The notes: generated from the sequence alone by a model not told the origin. DNA of 64,000 nucleotides from Durusdinium trenchii (GCA_963970005.1 CAXAMN010021374.1:395285-459284), one strand, 5' to 3'; counted from the first letter of the stretch, positions 34,683 to 45,059 are shown. Made by a program: numbers and translations.

Positions 34683-36146
34683 TCAGATATCCCCTTGATC
34701 GAGTTCCGCCCAAGCCCAGGAGCCGTCGGCTAATCTCACCCTCTTCCAGTATGGTGGCAGACCTCCACCTGATCCCGAAACGGATGTCCCTGGGGTCATA
34801 GGGGTGTTGGTGTACCCCGCTGCTGGCGCCGGAGGTGGTCCATAGTTCTGACCCGTGAAGGCCGGAGCCGGAGGAAAGCCCGAGGGCATCGGAGGCGTAA
34901 GATTCGTGGGCATAAGCTTGGGGGCCGGCGGTGGCGATGTCGATGCCACATGGCCGGTGCCCAAAGTGGCCTGCGGAGCTCCACCGGTCGTCGGAGGGGT
35001 CACAAAACCGCTTGGAGCAGACCCTGGAGGTGCGATACCAGGCACGCTTGCTGGGGTGGTCGGCGTGCCCGTCATAGATGTGGCCTTTGCAGCCTGCGAC
35101 ACCTGTGCAACCAAGGTTGACTTTTTCTGCTCTACAGAAATCAACTCTTTCATCGACGAGCACAGCGTTTCAAGAAGCGTCGTGATCTTCTCGAGTAACT
35201 TGGACTGCTTTGTCACCGTGCCGTCCAATTGGCTCACCACCTTAGATACACCCATGATCACCTCCTTCAAAGGGGTTCCACTGACCTGCCATAGAGTGTC
35301 CGACATGGACTTAGCTGTTGCCCTTGCAGACTTCAGCATCTCGTCCTGGCAATGCCGTACTGAGCTAGAAAGCCCCACAATGCCGTTGGCTAAATCGTGC
35401 AACTGGGTGGCCGTGGTGACAAAATGCTGCTGCGTCTTGGCATCCGATTCTGAGAGCTGTCCGACATAGTCTCCCAGCTGACCGAACAATTCACTCAGCT
35501 TGGAAAACCACCCAACGCTCCAACGGAGCAGGTCATGCAATCCATCCGTTGTGCCCAGCGTGGTATGTCGAACGGTTTCTGGGAGTGCACTGAGAGATTG
35601 AAAATACACGTAGCCCCAAAACGTGGCACCGGATCGGAGTTGCTGTTGCCGAACCACCATCCCCTGGCGCTTGTGCGCCAAATCGGCATGGGACAGGCCA
35701 CCATGGTCTTCAGAATCCGTCGGAACCCTGGTCTCCTCAAGAGACTGTGAGGGGTCCGCAGCATGCAGCTGCACCAACTGGTCCATTTGTGACTGTAAGC
35801 TGTACACACTCTCTTGGGCCATGTCCGCGGCCCTGTGCCAGCGCTCTGCCTCTGTCTTCGCCACCTCATAGCAAACGTCGTTGATGAGCGACTCAGCTGG
35901 CTCGATGGACGACAACGAAAGAGCAAGGAGCTCTTCGACCGGAATCTCGAGGAGTTCTTTCCCCTCCAACAACACTCCATGCACAGTGCGCCCTGAGATG
36001 TTCGGCTCGTCGGGAACCATCATCGGTGTTGGTGGGCCTGCCGGCCCGGCGGCTTTCGCCACAGGAGCTTCCATCACGGACCCTGCCGCAGCGGGTTCCT
36101 CAGCAGCATCCATAACACGTACTTCTGGAACTGCCGGAGAAGACAT
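34683..36146 (-). CDS. extra ORF of copia element between pol and 3' LTR
   Basis: Intact 488-codon frame from ATG at 36146 (MSSPAVPEVRVMDAAEEPAA) to the stop at 34683. It can extend in frame upstream to 36254 but without an ATG there. Residues about 1-70 are Ala/Pro-rich. The middle (about 100-370) is predicted by eye to be mainly helical, with many S/T/Q/L heptad-like stretches (KLSELFGQLGDYVGQLSES; KQSKLLEKITTLLETLCSSM). The last 120 residues are Pro/Gly/Thr-rich and end in PPYWKRVRLADGSWAWAELD. No known domain is recognised. Its place matches the env-like or additional ORFs of some plant copia (Sirevirus) elements, but no transmembrane segment is visible in the ATG form. It stays open while gag-pol is broken, which is notable. 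Confidence 0.65.
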   Translation of the reverse strand: MSSPAVPEVRVMDAAEEPAAAGSVMEAPVAKAAGPAGPPTPMMVPDEPNISGRTVHGVLLEGKELLEIPVEELLALSLSSIEPAESLINDVCYEVAKTEAERWHRAADMAQESVYSLQSQMDQLVQLHAADPSQSLEETRVPTDSEDHGGLSHADLAHKRQGMVVRQQQLRSGATFWGYVYFQSLSALPETVRHTTLGTTDGLHDLLRWSVGWFSKLSELFGQLGDYVGQLSESDAKTQQHFVTTATQLHDLANGIVGLSSSVRHCQDEMLKSARATAKSMSDTLWQVSGTPLKEVIMGVSKVVSQLDGTVTKQSKLLEKITTLLETLCSSMKELISVEQKKSTLVAQVSQAAKATSMTGTPTTPASVPGIAPPGSAPSGFVTPPTTGGAPQATLGTGHVASTSPPPAPKLMPTNLTPPMPSGFPPAPAFTGQNYGPPPAPAAGYTNTPMTPGTSVSGSGGGLPPYWKRVRLADGSWAWAELDQGDI

Positions 36147-36587
36147 GACGACGGCAACACCGAAAGATGAGGTCCAGGCAACACAGGCTAACAAAAGTCG
36201 AGCTCGAGCACTGAGCCACGCAATCCCCACACATGAAACAAAACACTTCGACACACATCACAAAGAAAAGGATTGTTCTAGACCCTCAAAACACTACAAC
36301 CCTGAAAAAGGACATTGTTCACGAAACCCTTTTTGCACAACTGCGACCACAAGTGCAAATCTGACTGAAGCTTCAAATGCTCATCTCAACCCTGCAACCC
36401 TGGCATCAAAAGCACACACGAGCAAACATGTCTGTCACTCCAAACCCTGGTCAGCACTACTTATGGTTAGCTACTCCTTACTGTAGTCCAACCCCAAGGC
36501 TTCAAGTGTCACAAAAACACAACGAAACTCTTCACACTTCAACTGGAAAACTGTTCCGGAAAAAGTATTTTCGACAAAGTTCAACTT

Positions 36588-37919
36588 TCAACAGGCGCAA
36601 TGCCCAAATCTTCCGTCACCTTTCCGAGCACCAACGGACGAAAAATGCAAGAAACACGCACGATGAGCATACTCCCCTTCTCGAACTGAACGTTCATCGG
36701 GCGGAAGTTCGGCGTCATCGTCGTCTCGAGACAAACCCCTCAACAATGCTGCCTTATCCTCTTCCAAACCAGATACAAGTCCTACAGCATTGCAAAGGTT
36801 CAGCCACATCTCGATGAGTTTGCAACTTTTCGTAAGACCGTCGGACGGGTTGGAAACACCTTCCCAGTGTTCCAAGGTCAAGCGACGTCGTCGATGGAGG
36901 TACTTCACATAATGCGCTCTCAGTTCCATGTGTTTCACACGTCGAAGTAGACCCTCCATGGTAGAAATGGAAATAGCCGCTTTCCCATCGTTGTATAAAT
37001 GCAACTTCATGCTTCCTGTGGTCTTGGCTGGCATGCCTATCTCGTCAAGAGGGATCCCGTCACGTGCTGTCTCGATCAACGTCCCCAGAGCTACAAGTTC
37101 TTTGCTAGCCTCCGTGACGGCGATCGCTTCTGCCTCTGCAAACGACAAAGCGGGAACCTCCTGTCTCCTACTAAAGCACTTCAAGCAGCATCCACGCCAA
37201 GAGATCACAGCACCAGACACGCTGGTCACATTCCAAGAAGCATCACAAAAACCTACAACGACCCCTTCTTCAGTCAACACGGGTGGTGAACTGGCTGGCA
37301 TCTGCTGTACATAATGCAAATGACCCTTCAACCAACGAAGAAAGCTACGAAGACAAACCTCCGCAGGGACATGGGGCTTCGACTGAAACCTACTCAAAAA
37401 CCCAACAGGAAAAGCAAGGTCTGCCCTGGAGAGTGCTGCCCATGCGAGTTGTCCCAAGACCCTACGGTAGCGCTGGGCTTCCGTGGCGGACAGTTCGGTC
37501 GTCCCGAACTTTTTCTCTGCATCTTTAAGCAGCTCCCCCAGTTTGGGCATAGCCGAACCAGTGGATTCTTTGAGCTTCTCTTCCCAAGACACGAAGATGC
37601 CCTCCATGTAGCTTCGAGACACTCCAAAATACAGACACTCCTCGCCATCGTGGAGCCTGTAGATTGTGCGGCCTAAGAACTCAAGGAGTCCTTTCTTCCC
37701 AGACGGAATACTCCCCGTGCGCTTGATTTTCCAGATCTTTTGAAGTGCACGCAAGAAGTTCTCACCTCCTTCAACGTCGTTGCTGGCTATAAGCAAGTCG
37801 TCAACGTAAACAAGAACCAACAAAAACTGGGCGTCGGTCTTCACTCTGAACAACGTTGATTCTCTAAGAACCACAACAATGGAGCACGTCTCAAGCCATT
37901 CATGGCCTTTCTCAGCCAC
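36588..37919 (-). pseudogene. copia pol, reverse transcriptase C-part and RNase H
   Basis: Frame offset from the upstream pol frame. It contains the RT catalytic box YVDDLL (FLLVLVYVDDLLIASND), the copia thumb region (RYRRVLGQLAWAALSRADLA), and RNase H: GFCDASWNV (first Asp), SRRQEVPALSFAEAEAIAVT (Glu), LYNDGKAAISI (Asp), then VKHMELRAHYVKYLH and NPSDGLTKS. The overlap with the upstream frame near 37875, between RRAPLLWF and LRESTLFRV, shows a frame change with loss of about 15-20 residues. So the RT core is broken in this copy, and the element could not replicate itself without repair. Confidence 0.85.
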
Positions 37920-39346
37920 AAGATGACTCGTTGGCCCTTCACAGTGATGTTCGCAGGAAGCAAAACCAAATCACACGCATCAGCTTCAACAGGTGCATAC
38001 ATGAACGCTGTCGACACGTCAGCTGTAAGAAGGCTCATGCTTTCAACCACTGAGAAGGCAAGGACCACTCGCAGTGAGTCTAAACTACTTGTTGGGGCAT
38101 AGATGCCAGATCGAAAAGCGCTTTCAGCACCAGAGGCATAATCGCGAACGACCAACCGGGCACGACAAAGGATTGCAGTCTTTTGGGTAAAAACCCACCT
38201 CGCCGTGAGGATTTGCACTTCATGCTCAACTGCGATGGTGCGACCCTTCTTCTCAGGATAGGCGTCACCAACTTCCAATGTCTCCAGTTGCACCATTTCT
38301 GTGCGAATGCCTTCGACAACCTGGTCACGCGCTATGGGGTGCCCTGTCAATTCATCACACACACCCTCAGCGATCTGTACATCGATTTGGTTTCCCCCAA
38401 ACTGGACAGAGATGGAAAAACCTTGACCTTCTGCCTCGACTTCACCCACAACCTCATCACACCTGGAGGTACCTGCCAAGAACTCATTCATTGCCTCGTT
38501 CTGGGCGTGCTGGATGACTCGATCCAAGATCATGTCAAGGTCCATAGGTTCTCCACCCCCTTCTGGAGCTAAGCTCCCATCTGGCAAAGGAATTTCGACC
38601 TCCATGTCTCCATCCCCTTCTTCACCTGGAACCTCCCCACCTTCACCTGCACCACCTGAGTCCTCAAGTGGCCTCTTCACTGACCTCTCCGGATCATGAA
38701 CTGGTGGCTGAGGAAGAGCTTGTTCGCCACTTCTGGGATCAACATAAGCACCTGCAAGCAGAGGAAACAAGACGTTCACGTCATACCATGGTGATTGGTC
38801 CCTAACTCTGAAAGTGTGACCCTTGATCACTTCCCTCACTCCAGTGGAGTCAACAGAAACAGGGTAAACCAAACAACCACCACCTGTGCTGTACCTGGCC
38901 CCCAAATAAGCACCAAGCACCATCCTCTGACCTTGCCACTTCTGTGCGTGAACTGGCTTCACAAAACCCATGATCCCAAAAGGAAAAGTTCGTGGTATCT
39001 GACCTCCTCTCTTCTCTCTCAGAGATTCCAAAGGAGTGCCACCCCACTTGCGCTCACAAAAACCATTGAAAGTCCTATAGGTGTACCCAACCAGATACCC
39101 CATCAGAGGTGATTCCAAGGCCAACCTCATGCCTAAATGAGCTTCCAAAGCCAACCAATTGGTGAACAAACCTTCTTTCATGATCCGCACAGCACGTTCT
39201 ACACCTTTGGCCTGTGGAAGATTCTCTGAAATGTTCCTCCAATCGAACCCTCGACAGTTGGACTCTCTCAGAGACCTCTGCATCAGGTTCAGCAAGTAGG
39301 CTTCGTTGTCAGTGGCCACTTCCAAAGACAAACCTCCGACGCCGAT
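37841..39346 (-). pseudogene. copia pol, integrase C-part and reverse transcriptase N-part
   Basis: Continues gag-pol in the same frame after an in-frame TAG at 39349-39347. The first part (VATDNEAYLLNLMQRSLRES; QAKGVERAVRIMKEGLF) is integrase core with the catalytic Glu region. The segment MGYLVGYTYRTFNGFCERKW followed by RGGQIPRTFPFGIMGFVK is the typical post-core integrase of copia. After an acidic/Pro linker, RT begins (ARWVFTQKTAILCRARLVVR; LTADVSTAFMYAPVEAD with the first catalytic Asp). It ends at the frame change near 37875 just after WLRKAMNGLRRAPLLWF. Confidence 0.85.
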
Positions 39347-42300
39347 CTAATTCAAAACAGAGACAGTGGACTTCACGTCCTTCTCCCGGTCACCACCTAA
39401 AACCACCATACCAATCATGCCAGTCTGAATCATGAGCAGAACCAACACCTTCCAGTGCCTTCCACCTACAAACATGATGTCAGCTGCAAGATCACATGTG
39501 CTTGACTCCTGGTCCTTTCGTCTCCGTGCGGGCGTCCGACCTCTTGCCTGAACACACGCATCACACCCTCGGTCATACGGCCAATGTCCTCGACACTCGT
39601 GCTCATACAACAAACTGCCTTCCAGCTCGGGTGATGGATCCTCCAAATCCGACGAATGTGGACCTTCAGGGTCATAATGGGGCAACTCCCCAGGTGGTTC
39701 ATCGACATCGGAACCTGCCTCAACCATCGGACCTTCAGCCTCCGCCTCCGGACCTACCTGATCGGGGATGGAAGGAGTGTACTCCTCCATGTCATCACTC
39801 TCCAAATCAACGGTTTTCGGTAACCCACGGAACATCCGGACCCGTTCGGACACCTCCGAACCTCCCGGAAACCCTTCCTGGTTCCTCCAGAACGCAAGCA
39901 AAGAGGCAAAATCCGTCTCAGATCTCCCAAAAACCTCCGACAAAGCCTCCGGATCCTCGTCCGGACCTTCGGAAAAGAAGTCAAAATCCCGAAACTGGCT
40001 TTCACAGCTCACAAAACAAAAGTTCGACTCAACCTCCCAGGTGTCAAACTCAGAAGTGAAAGAGGCAAAATCTCCCTGATCATCCTCATTCCCCTTCTCA
40101 AACGTATCGGGCTCATCATCAAAAGACAAAGTTGGAAAAGAAACAGGCTCATCACCACAAAAACGAAACATACGACAAACATACGAAAACGACTGCAAAG
40201 AACCAGGCTGAGTGCTCCTCACTTCTCGACCCTTAGTTCTGGACTTCCCTGCCTTAGAAACTGGTCGTGCCTGTTCAGTCACTGCATCGTTTTGCGTTTC
40301 ACTCTCGTTTCTGTCGTTTCTGTACTGTGTATGTGGTGTGACCGTACTCTCAGTGCTTCGTGCTTCAGGGGTCTGGGTCTCTCTGATCTCTTCTTCTGGG
40401 TTCGATGGGGGACCTTTCACCTCATCAACCTCCATTGGAGCAGGACCTTTGGTCGTTTTGCCTCCGCGTCTGGCCTGACTAGGCTTTGAAATCGGATCAA
40501 CCTTCAGCCACCAAGCACGTTCACAGATCCTCAGAGGAAAGTTGGTGCCCTGACCATTCTCGAGGACACTCTCTCGTGCTCCTCCAAGGCGAGTCAACCA
40601 TCCTGTCTCTGACAGGGCATAGCAGCTGATCACATTCAACTTGATTCGAGCTACCACTACTCGCTGCATGACTACAGGGGTCCTACCTACCTTGAACTCA
40701 AGGTCTACCATCCCTGCAGTGGGAAGAATATGATCCCCTGCACCTCTCAGGATTGGAGCTGAACCTGGGTACCAGTACTTCACCTTGTAAAGCTTCAACC
40801 ATTCCTCAGCAACAATGTGACAAGTGGCACCTGAATCGACAAGCCAATGGGTCTTGAGATCCTTTCCCAAGCCCTGAGTACTCAACAAGTACTCGAGAGG
40901 ATGAGTGACACTGTGAACTACCGGCTCAGAATTGGAAGTGGTTGCCCCCTCAGTACTCGAACTTTTCGAAGTCACTACCATTGCTACTTGGTCTTCATCC
41001 CCAACCAAGCCTTCCTCGGGGTCTTCAAACTCCCATTCGCCCTCTTCATCTTCGTCCTCAAGCTCTCTCAACTTGCCTCCTTTCTTTCCTTTGCCCTTGC
41101 CCTTGCTTTTGCTCTTGCCTTTTCCTTTTCCTTTGGATGGAAAAGACTTCTTGCCAGGATCTGCTCCAGTGTCCTTGGTGTTCTTGGACGGTCTCTTGTC
41201 AGGATGCTTCTCCCAACAATCTGAGGCCACATGGCCGCTCTTCCCACAGTGTTTGCAGCGCTTTGGTTTAGGGCACTCTGATTGCATATGACCAGGGTCT
41301 CCGCAGTTGAAACAACCCTTGCTTTGAATGGGAGAACCTTGAACAGCATGTGCCCTTTCCATGGTTCCAGTAGCACGACTGCGGATGTAATACTCTGTCA
41401 CCGCTCGCCAAAGCTGCTGGACAGTCCCTGCACCGCTGATGAGTTGCACATGTTCAGCTACCTTTTCAGTCAAATTCCTCAAATACAGCAAAAACTGATC
41501 CCCCTCATTGATCCTCAAATCAACCAATGCTCTGGCCATCACACTTGCCTCAAGCATACTGTGAAATGATTCGATCTCGGTCTGGATCTCTCGAAGCACA
41601 TCAATCAAACCATCAATCGAAGGTTTCTTGACAGTGAACTTCAAAACAAGCTCTCTGTAGTAAAGGGCCTCCTGCCTACTGTAAATTGAGAACTCCCGTC
41701 GAATCAATCTGAAAAGTTCATAGCCGTTTGCATCAGCTGCCCCTCGGGCCATGATTTGATTGCGGATCATGTGTTCAATCTTGGGGTATCCTGTGAAGGC
41801 TTGCTGAATCAGATGAAAAAGTCGCCTTGCCCTGAGCTCCTGATCTGCTCCTCGCAAGACAATAGGCTCTTCCATGCGAAGTGCCTCCCTCAACTCTGGG
41901 CCATACTGATCGTGAATGAGTGCCAGCCAACCTCCTAGCTTCTCTGCCCAATCCCTGAACCCAGAAAGTTCTCGAGACCTGCTAACCCACTGCTTGAACG
42001 AAGGTAGTGGCATTGCTGGGATCCACTTTGTGTCCATTGTGAGTCGTTCACGTTCAGGGACTCCAACAGGTGGTTGCTGGGGTTGTTGTGGCTGCTGTGG
42101 TTGGTTTCCTCGTCTCATAACATCGATCAAAGTCTGTCCCAATTGCAGCTGTTGTTGCATCAAACCTGCCAAAACTGGATCTACTCCCTGAGCTTGTGGG
42201 GGATGAGGTGGTGGAATGTTCCAGTCCCAGTTTGGTGGAAGTCCATAGGTGGCATCTCGTCCCTGTCCAGATCCTCCAACACCAGAAACATCTTGTGAAG

Positions 42301-42634
42301 ACCTACCACCATCTCCTGATTGACCTGCAGTCACCCCATCTCCAGAATTGCCTGAAAAATCTCTATAAGGCTGACTCATTGGATTCACAGAACGAACTGA
42401 AGTTGTAGTTGGTCCATACTGAGCCCACAACGCCTGAGTCACATCTCGCTGGCTTCCAGGACCAGAATGCCAACTCTGCCAAGGATCTCTCGCTTGCAAA
42501 GGATCAAAATTCAGTGAAGACTGACATGCATATGGTGGTCCAACACTCAAAACAGGTGCATTCGCCAAAGAAGGAACCAAAGACGAACTAGGTACCACAC
42601 TTGCGTGATCTTGACCTTCTGCACTTGGACTCAT
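39347..42634 (-). CDS. copia gag, protease and integrase N-part
   Basis: 1095 codons from ATG at 42634. Residues about 200-420 are a gag domain (FKQWVSRSRELSGFRDWAEK; ADANGYELFRLIRREFS). Two CCHC zinc knuckles follow, CFNCGDPGHMQSEC and CKHCGKSGHVASDC. Then a Lys/Gly-rich stretch, an acidic stretch, the aspartic protease motif HWLVDSGATCHIV, a long acidic linker, and the integrase zinc-binding motif (HECRGHWPYDRGCDACVQAR, H-H-C-C). The true gag start is probably the ATG at 42731 (MENVTPTSPV), as in the copy at 27412, but a frame change in between separates it here. A TAG ends the frame inside the integrase core (SVLN, stop, IGVGG); it is most simply a nonsense mutation. Confidence 0.85.
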   Translation of the reverse strand: MSPSAEGQDHASVVPSSSLVPSLANAPVLSVGPPYACQSSLNFDPLQARDPWQSWHSGPGSQRDVTQALWAQYGPTTTSVRSVNPMSQPYRDFSGNSGDGVTAGQSGDGGRSSQDVSGVGGSGQGRDATYGLPPNWDWNIPPPHPPQAQGVDPVLAGLMQQQLQLGQTLIDVMRRGNQPQQPQQPQQPPVGVPERERLTMDTKWIPAMPLPSFKQWVSRSRELSGFRDWAEKLGGWLALIHDQYGPELREALRMEEPIVLRGADQELRARRLFHLIQQAFTGYPKIEHMIRNQIMARGAADANGYELFRLIRREFSIYSRQEALYYRELVLKFTVKKPSIDGLIDVLREIQTEIESFHSMLEASVMARALVDLRINEGDQFLLYLRNLTEKVAEHVQLISGAGTVQQLWRAVTEYYIRSRATGTMERAHAVQGSPIQSKGCFNCGDPGHMQSECPKPKRCKHCGKSGHVASDCWEKHPDKRPSKNTKDTGADPGKKSFPSKGKGKGKSKSKGKGKGKKGGKLRELEDEDEEGEWEFEDPEEGLVGDEDQVAMVVTSKSSSTEGATTSNSEPVVHSVTHPLEYLLSTQGLGKDLKTHWLVDSGATCHIVAEEWLKLYKVKYWYPGSAPILRGAGDHILPTAGMVDLEFKVGRTPVVMQRVVVARIKLNVISCYALSETGWLTRLGGARESVLENGQGTNFPLRICERAWWLKVDPISKPSQARRGGKTTKGPAPMEVDEVKGPPSNPEEEIRETQTPEARSTESTVTPHTQYRNDRNESETQNDAVTEQARPVSKAGKSRTKGREVRSTQPGSLQSFSYVCRMFRFCGDEPVSFPTLSFDDEPDTFEKGNEDDQGDFASFTSEFDTWEVESNFCFVSCESQFRDFDFFSEGPDEDPEALSEVFGRSETDFASLLAFWRNQEGFPGGSEVSERVRMFRGLPKTVDLESDDMEEYTPSIPDQVGPEAEAEGPMVEAGSDVDEPPGELPHYDPEGPHSSDLEDPSPELEGSLLYEHECRGHWPYDRGCDACVQARGRTPARRRKDQESSTCDLAADIMFVGGRHWKVLVLLMIQTGMIGMVVLGGDREKDVKSTVSVLN

Positions 42635-42817
42635 TCAAAAAGTCTGAGGTCCAGGGCTCACTCCAGGCGGACTCGAGGCTTCAGCCGGTGGTCCAAGCTT
42701 CAACTGGACTCGTTGGAGTCACATTCTCCATGGCTCACAAAAACGGCTCAGAGAAAACCCTACAAACAGTTCTCCTTTCTCTCAAAGCGTCTGCCCCTCA
42801 CCCTTAGGATCCTCGGA

Positions 42818-42829
42818 GCTCCGCTACCA
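42818..42829 (-). promoter_or_regulatory. copia primer-binding site
   Basis: TGGTAGCGGAGC on the minus strand directly inside the 5' LTR. The LTR end is mutated from CACA to CACG in this copy. Confidence 0.65.
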
Positions 42830-43155
42830 CGTGAAAACACGGAAGCGAGTGCCACCCTTTTCTGAATCCCACTCTTGAGCCAAACATAACAGTCGGTTTG
42901 ACTGTATGTCTGTTCGTCCTTCTCTTTAAAGAGGTCTGACTGGTCACAGTCGTCCAAAACACAGTACAAGAAAGCATCTCCACACACTCTCAAGCAAAGC
43001 TAGACTATACACAGCTCGTCTCAAGCACAACAGCTCTACACCTAGGGCTTGCTCCTGGCCACTTCTGGGCACATTCCACTTGGTCCTGCCAAGCAAACAC
43101 ACTCCAAGGAGGAAGATCCCTACTCAGCTCCAACCTCAAGGACAGAAACGAAAAA

Positions 43156-43173
43156 GTTCCACTACACAGAGGT
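43156..43173. repeat. target-site duplication, left copy
   Basis: GTTCCACTACACAGAGGT, repeated exactly at 44209-44226. It is single-copy in LTRs A and B. Confidence 0.9.
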
Positions 43174-44208
43174 CAAGCAAAGGAAAAAACTGCACATCGC
43201 AAAGGACCAGTGTCCCTGAACAAACTGAATAACCTGTCTAGTCCAGGCAGTGCTGAGAGCTGTCGACAGGTGACAGCGATCACAGGGAAGAAAACTGTTC
43301 AGACCTGCCAGAGCCGACGATTTCTTTGTGGCTGGAATGGGGGACAAGCTAACCGACAGCGGAGTACGGCAAGTAAGATGCGCAAGCACTAAGTAACCTC
43401 TTCTCGCCATTCGCAGTGCTGTGAGCCAATAGGAGTGAGAGCCTTAGCTTCTCGTTCCTAACAGGCGGGTGGTAGAGAGTGGCAATGGAGGATGCCCAGG
43501 GGGAACTTAGTTCCCTTTGTTGATGTTCGACATTTCCAATTTTGTACAAAGAGCTACAGATACCATGCTAGGATAGTCCACAGTTTCACCTGTTTCACAC
43601 GGGCCTTGCGCGCAGCAGATCACTTTTTGCAATGACGCAGCACTTCACGGATTCAGGAGACACCCCGTTTTGGCACCTTGGTGCGCCGAAGGGTGCTGAG
43701 CTAACCTCCCTTCGGGGGGGGTGTGCCCTTTCGCACCCTTACCTGCAGGCATCGTCGATGGCTATGGCCGCCACTGATTGATCACCGCTTGGTAACATGC
43801 CACTGGACTTGTAAGTGCAACCAGTTGCACGGGTTGTGCCACAAGAAAGTTTTTCCACGGCATGCTACATAGTTACGCCACTCCATTTGACATGGACGCA
43901 GCCGACGTTGGAGCATTGCGATACTCCTGACCTGCACCGTGACCATGATTTTGCCGCACTGTGGTGTGGCCGCTGGTCACTTGCAATTGTAAAGTAAAGT
44001 CCCTTTGAAGCCTTTTTGTGACTTTGCTAGAGCACAGACCTGCGCCGATATGCTTTTCGTTCGTGAATTCAGGCCCATTTCCAGACATTTGTTTTCGTTT
44101 CACCTGTTTCACCCAGCACAGAGGAAAGACTACATGATGGGGAGACTCAGCCTGTGGGATGACCTGGGCACCATGCACACACGGCGTCCGTACTCATGGA
44201 AAAAAAAA
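43174..44208 (+). mobile_element. 5'-truncated poly-A retrocopy inserted in the copia LTR
   Basis: 1035-bp insertion ending CGTCCGTACTCATGG plus nine A, flanked by an 18-bp direct repeat GTTCCACTACACAGAGGT (43156-43173 and 44209-44226, extendable by A). From about 43394 on it aligns with the last 900 bp of the 13-kb unit (58691-59590), with clear but not perfect identity. Features of target-primed reverse transcription: 3' poly-A, 5' truncation, target duplication of about 18 bp. It carries no ORF. It contains hairpins at 43435-43453 and 43501-43515. Confidence 0.9.
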
Positions 44209-44226
44209 GTTCCACTACACAGAGGT
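44209..44226. repeat. target-site duplication, right copy
   Basis: GTTCCACTACACAGAGGT directly after the poly-A of the insertion. Confidence 0.9.
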
Positions 44227-44274
44227 ACTAGGTGATCCACACACTGTACAGGCGTGCTACCTGCACTTTTCACA

Positions 44275-45059
44275 AGCAAGGAAGGGCCCGTGACACAGAC
44301 CTTCACACTCCTTACACTGGCAGGTGAGAAGGTGCCCCGCGGTAGATCCGAATGCACATGTCTGCCTTCGGAGTTTTGAAAATGCCGCATTAGCAGAGCT
44401 TCCCTACTTGGGATGCAATAGCACCGTGAAAGTTTGACACACAAACTCCTGACGGAAAATCAAAAGCTCTCGTGCTCAAAACACCTAGTCAGTCAAGTGT
44501 CTCAACGACCCGAGTCGAAAACGAAAGAAAAAGCAGGCAAAAGACACGCACACTTTTCGCCGCACACTTGAGCCAAAGTGACGAACGTTCTCCAAGGTTC
44601 ACAAATGTTCTCGGGACATTTGTGGACATGCAAAACCACCCTAAAAACAGTTCTACGCTTCACAAAGGTTCTAAAAACAGTTGGAAACAACTAAGAGCAT
44701 CAGTCTAAACATCTTCGGGTGTTCTCGGACACCTCATACACAAACTACAAACATATGGAAACATTGAAAGGGATCTTTCAATGTCCTCAAAAGCTAACGA
44801 ACGTCATTCAAACAAGCCAAAACTCTCCACGGCTTTCATTGCGGTCTCTAAACAAGTGGTATGGAGTCTTCGCTCCTCAGTACTATAAATTCTCACAAGC
44901 ACCCTCGGTGTAAATTGCAATTTGTGAAAACAGACACCCCAGTCCCAAGTCCCAGCAGACCCCATACAGAGTAAACTGAGAGCAACCATTGCTACTATGT
45001 GATTGCGCAACAATGTTTTGTCGAAGCAGCACACAAAGGGCAAACTTAAAGGGAAAGCC
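44275..45059. other. non-coding spacer right of copia element
   Basis: No gene recognised. The minus strand at 44567-44577 reads TTTGGCTCAAG, a spliced-leader-like end. The sequence 44580-44720 repeats TTCTC and ACAAAGGTTCT motifs. Confidence 0.4.

Larger units (their letters stand above)
33304..44274 (-). mobile_element. Ty1/copia LTR retrotransposon with extra ORF
   Basis: Complete set of parts in minus orientation: 5' LTR (42830-44274, interrupted by an insertion), PBS, gag, protease, integrase, reverse transcriptase, RNase H, an extra ORF, PPT and 3' LTR. The domain order IN before RT identifies the copia superfamily. Total about 11.0 kb, or 9.9 kb without the insertion. Inactive: a frame change near the gag start, an in-frame stop in integrase and a frame change in RT. 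Flanks AGTTG (33299-33303) and AGCAA (44275-44279) are not a target duplication. Confidence 0.85.
42830..44274 (-). mobile_element. copia 5' LTR (copy C), split by an insertion
   Basis: LTR sequence runs 42830-43173 and resumes at 44227-44274, ending CTTTTCACA. Joining the two parts recreates the sequence seen in LTR copies A and B. Copy C lacks several short segments present in A and B (e.g. ACTAAAAGT; the stretch around TCTAGACATG), so it belongs to a different sublineage or has decayed separately. It contains TTTGGCTCAAG (minus, 42874-42884). Confidence 0.8.

Noticed and set aside
34603-35163. Second minus-strand ORF overlapping the extra copia ORF
   Set aside because: Different frame of the same stretch, low-complexity content, shorter; the 488-codon frame is the better reading.
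39347-39349. Programmed stop read-through in copia pol
   Set aside because: The TAG lies inside the integrase core, not at a gag-pol border, and another frame break follows; a nonsense mutation is simpler.
39496-40059. Plus-strand ORFs of 100-190 codons opposite copia gag-pol
   Set aside because: Antisense shadows of the recognised gag-pol frame.
42605-43000. Plus-strand ORF repeated at 27212-27532 and 42605-42865
   Set aside because: The similarity is due to the copia leader and LTR on the other strand, not to a plus-strand gene family.
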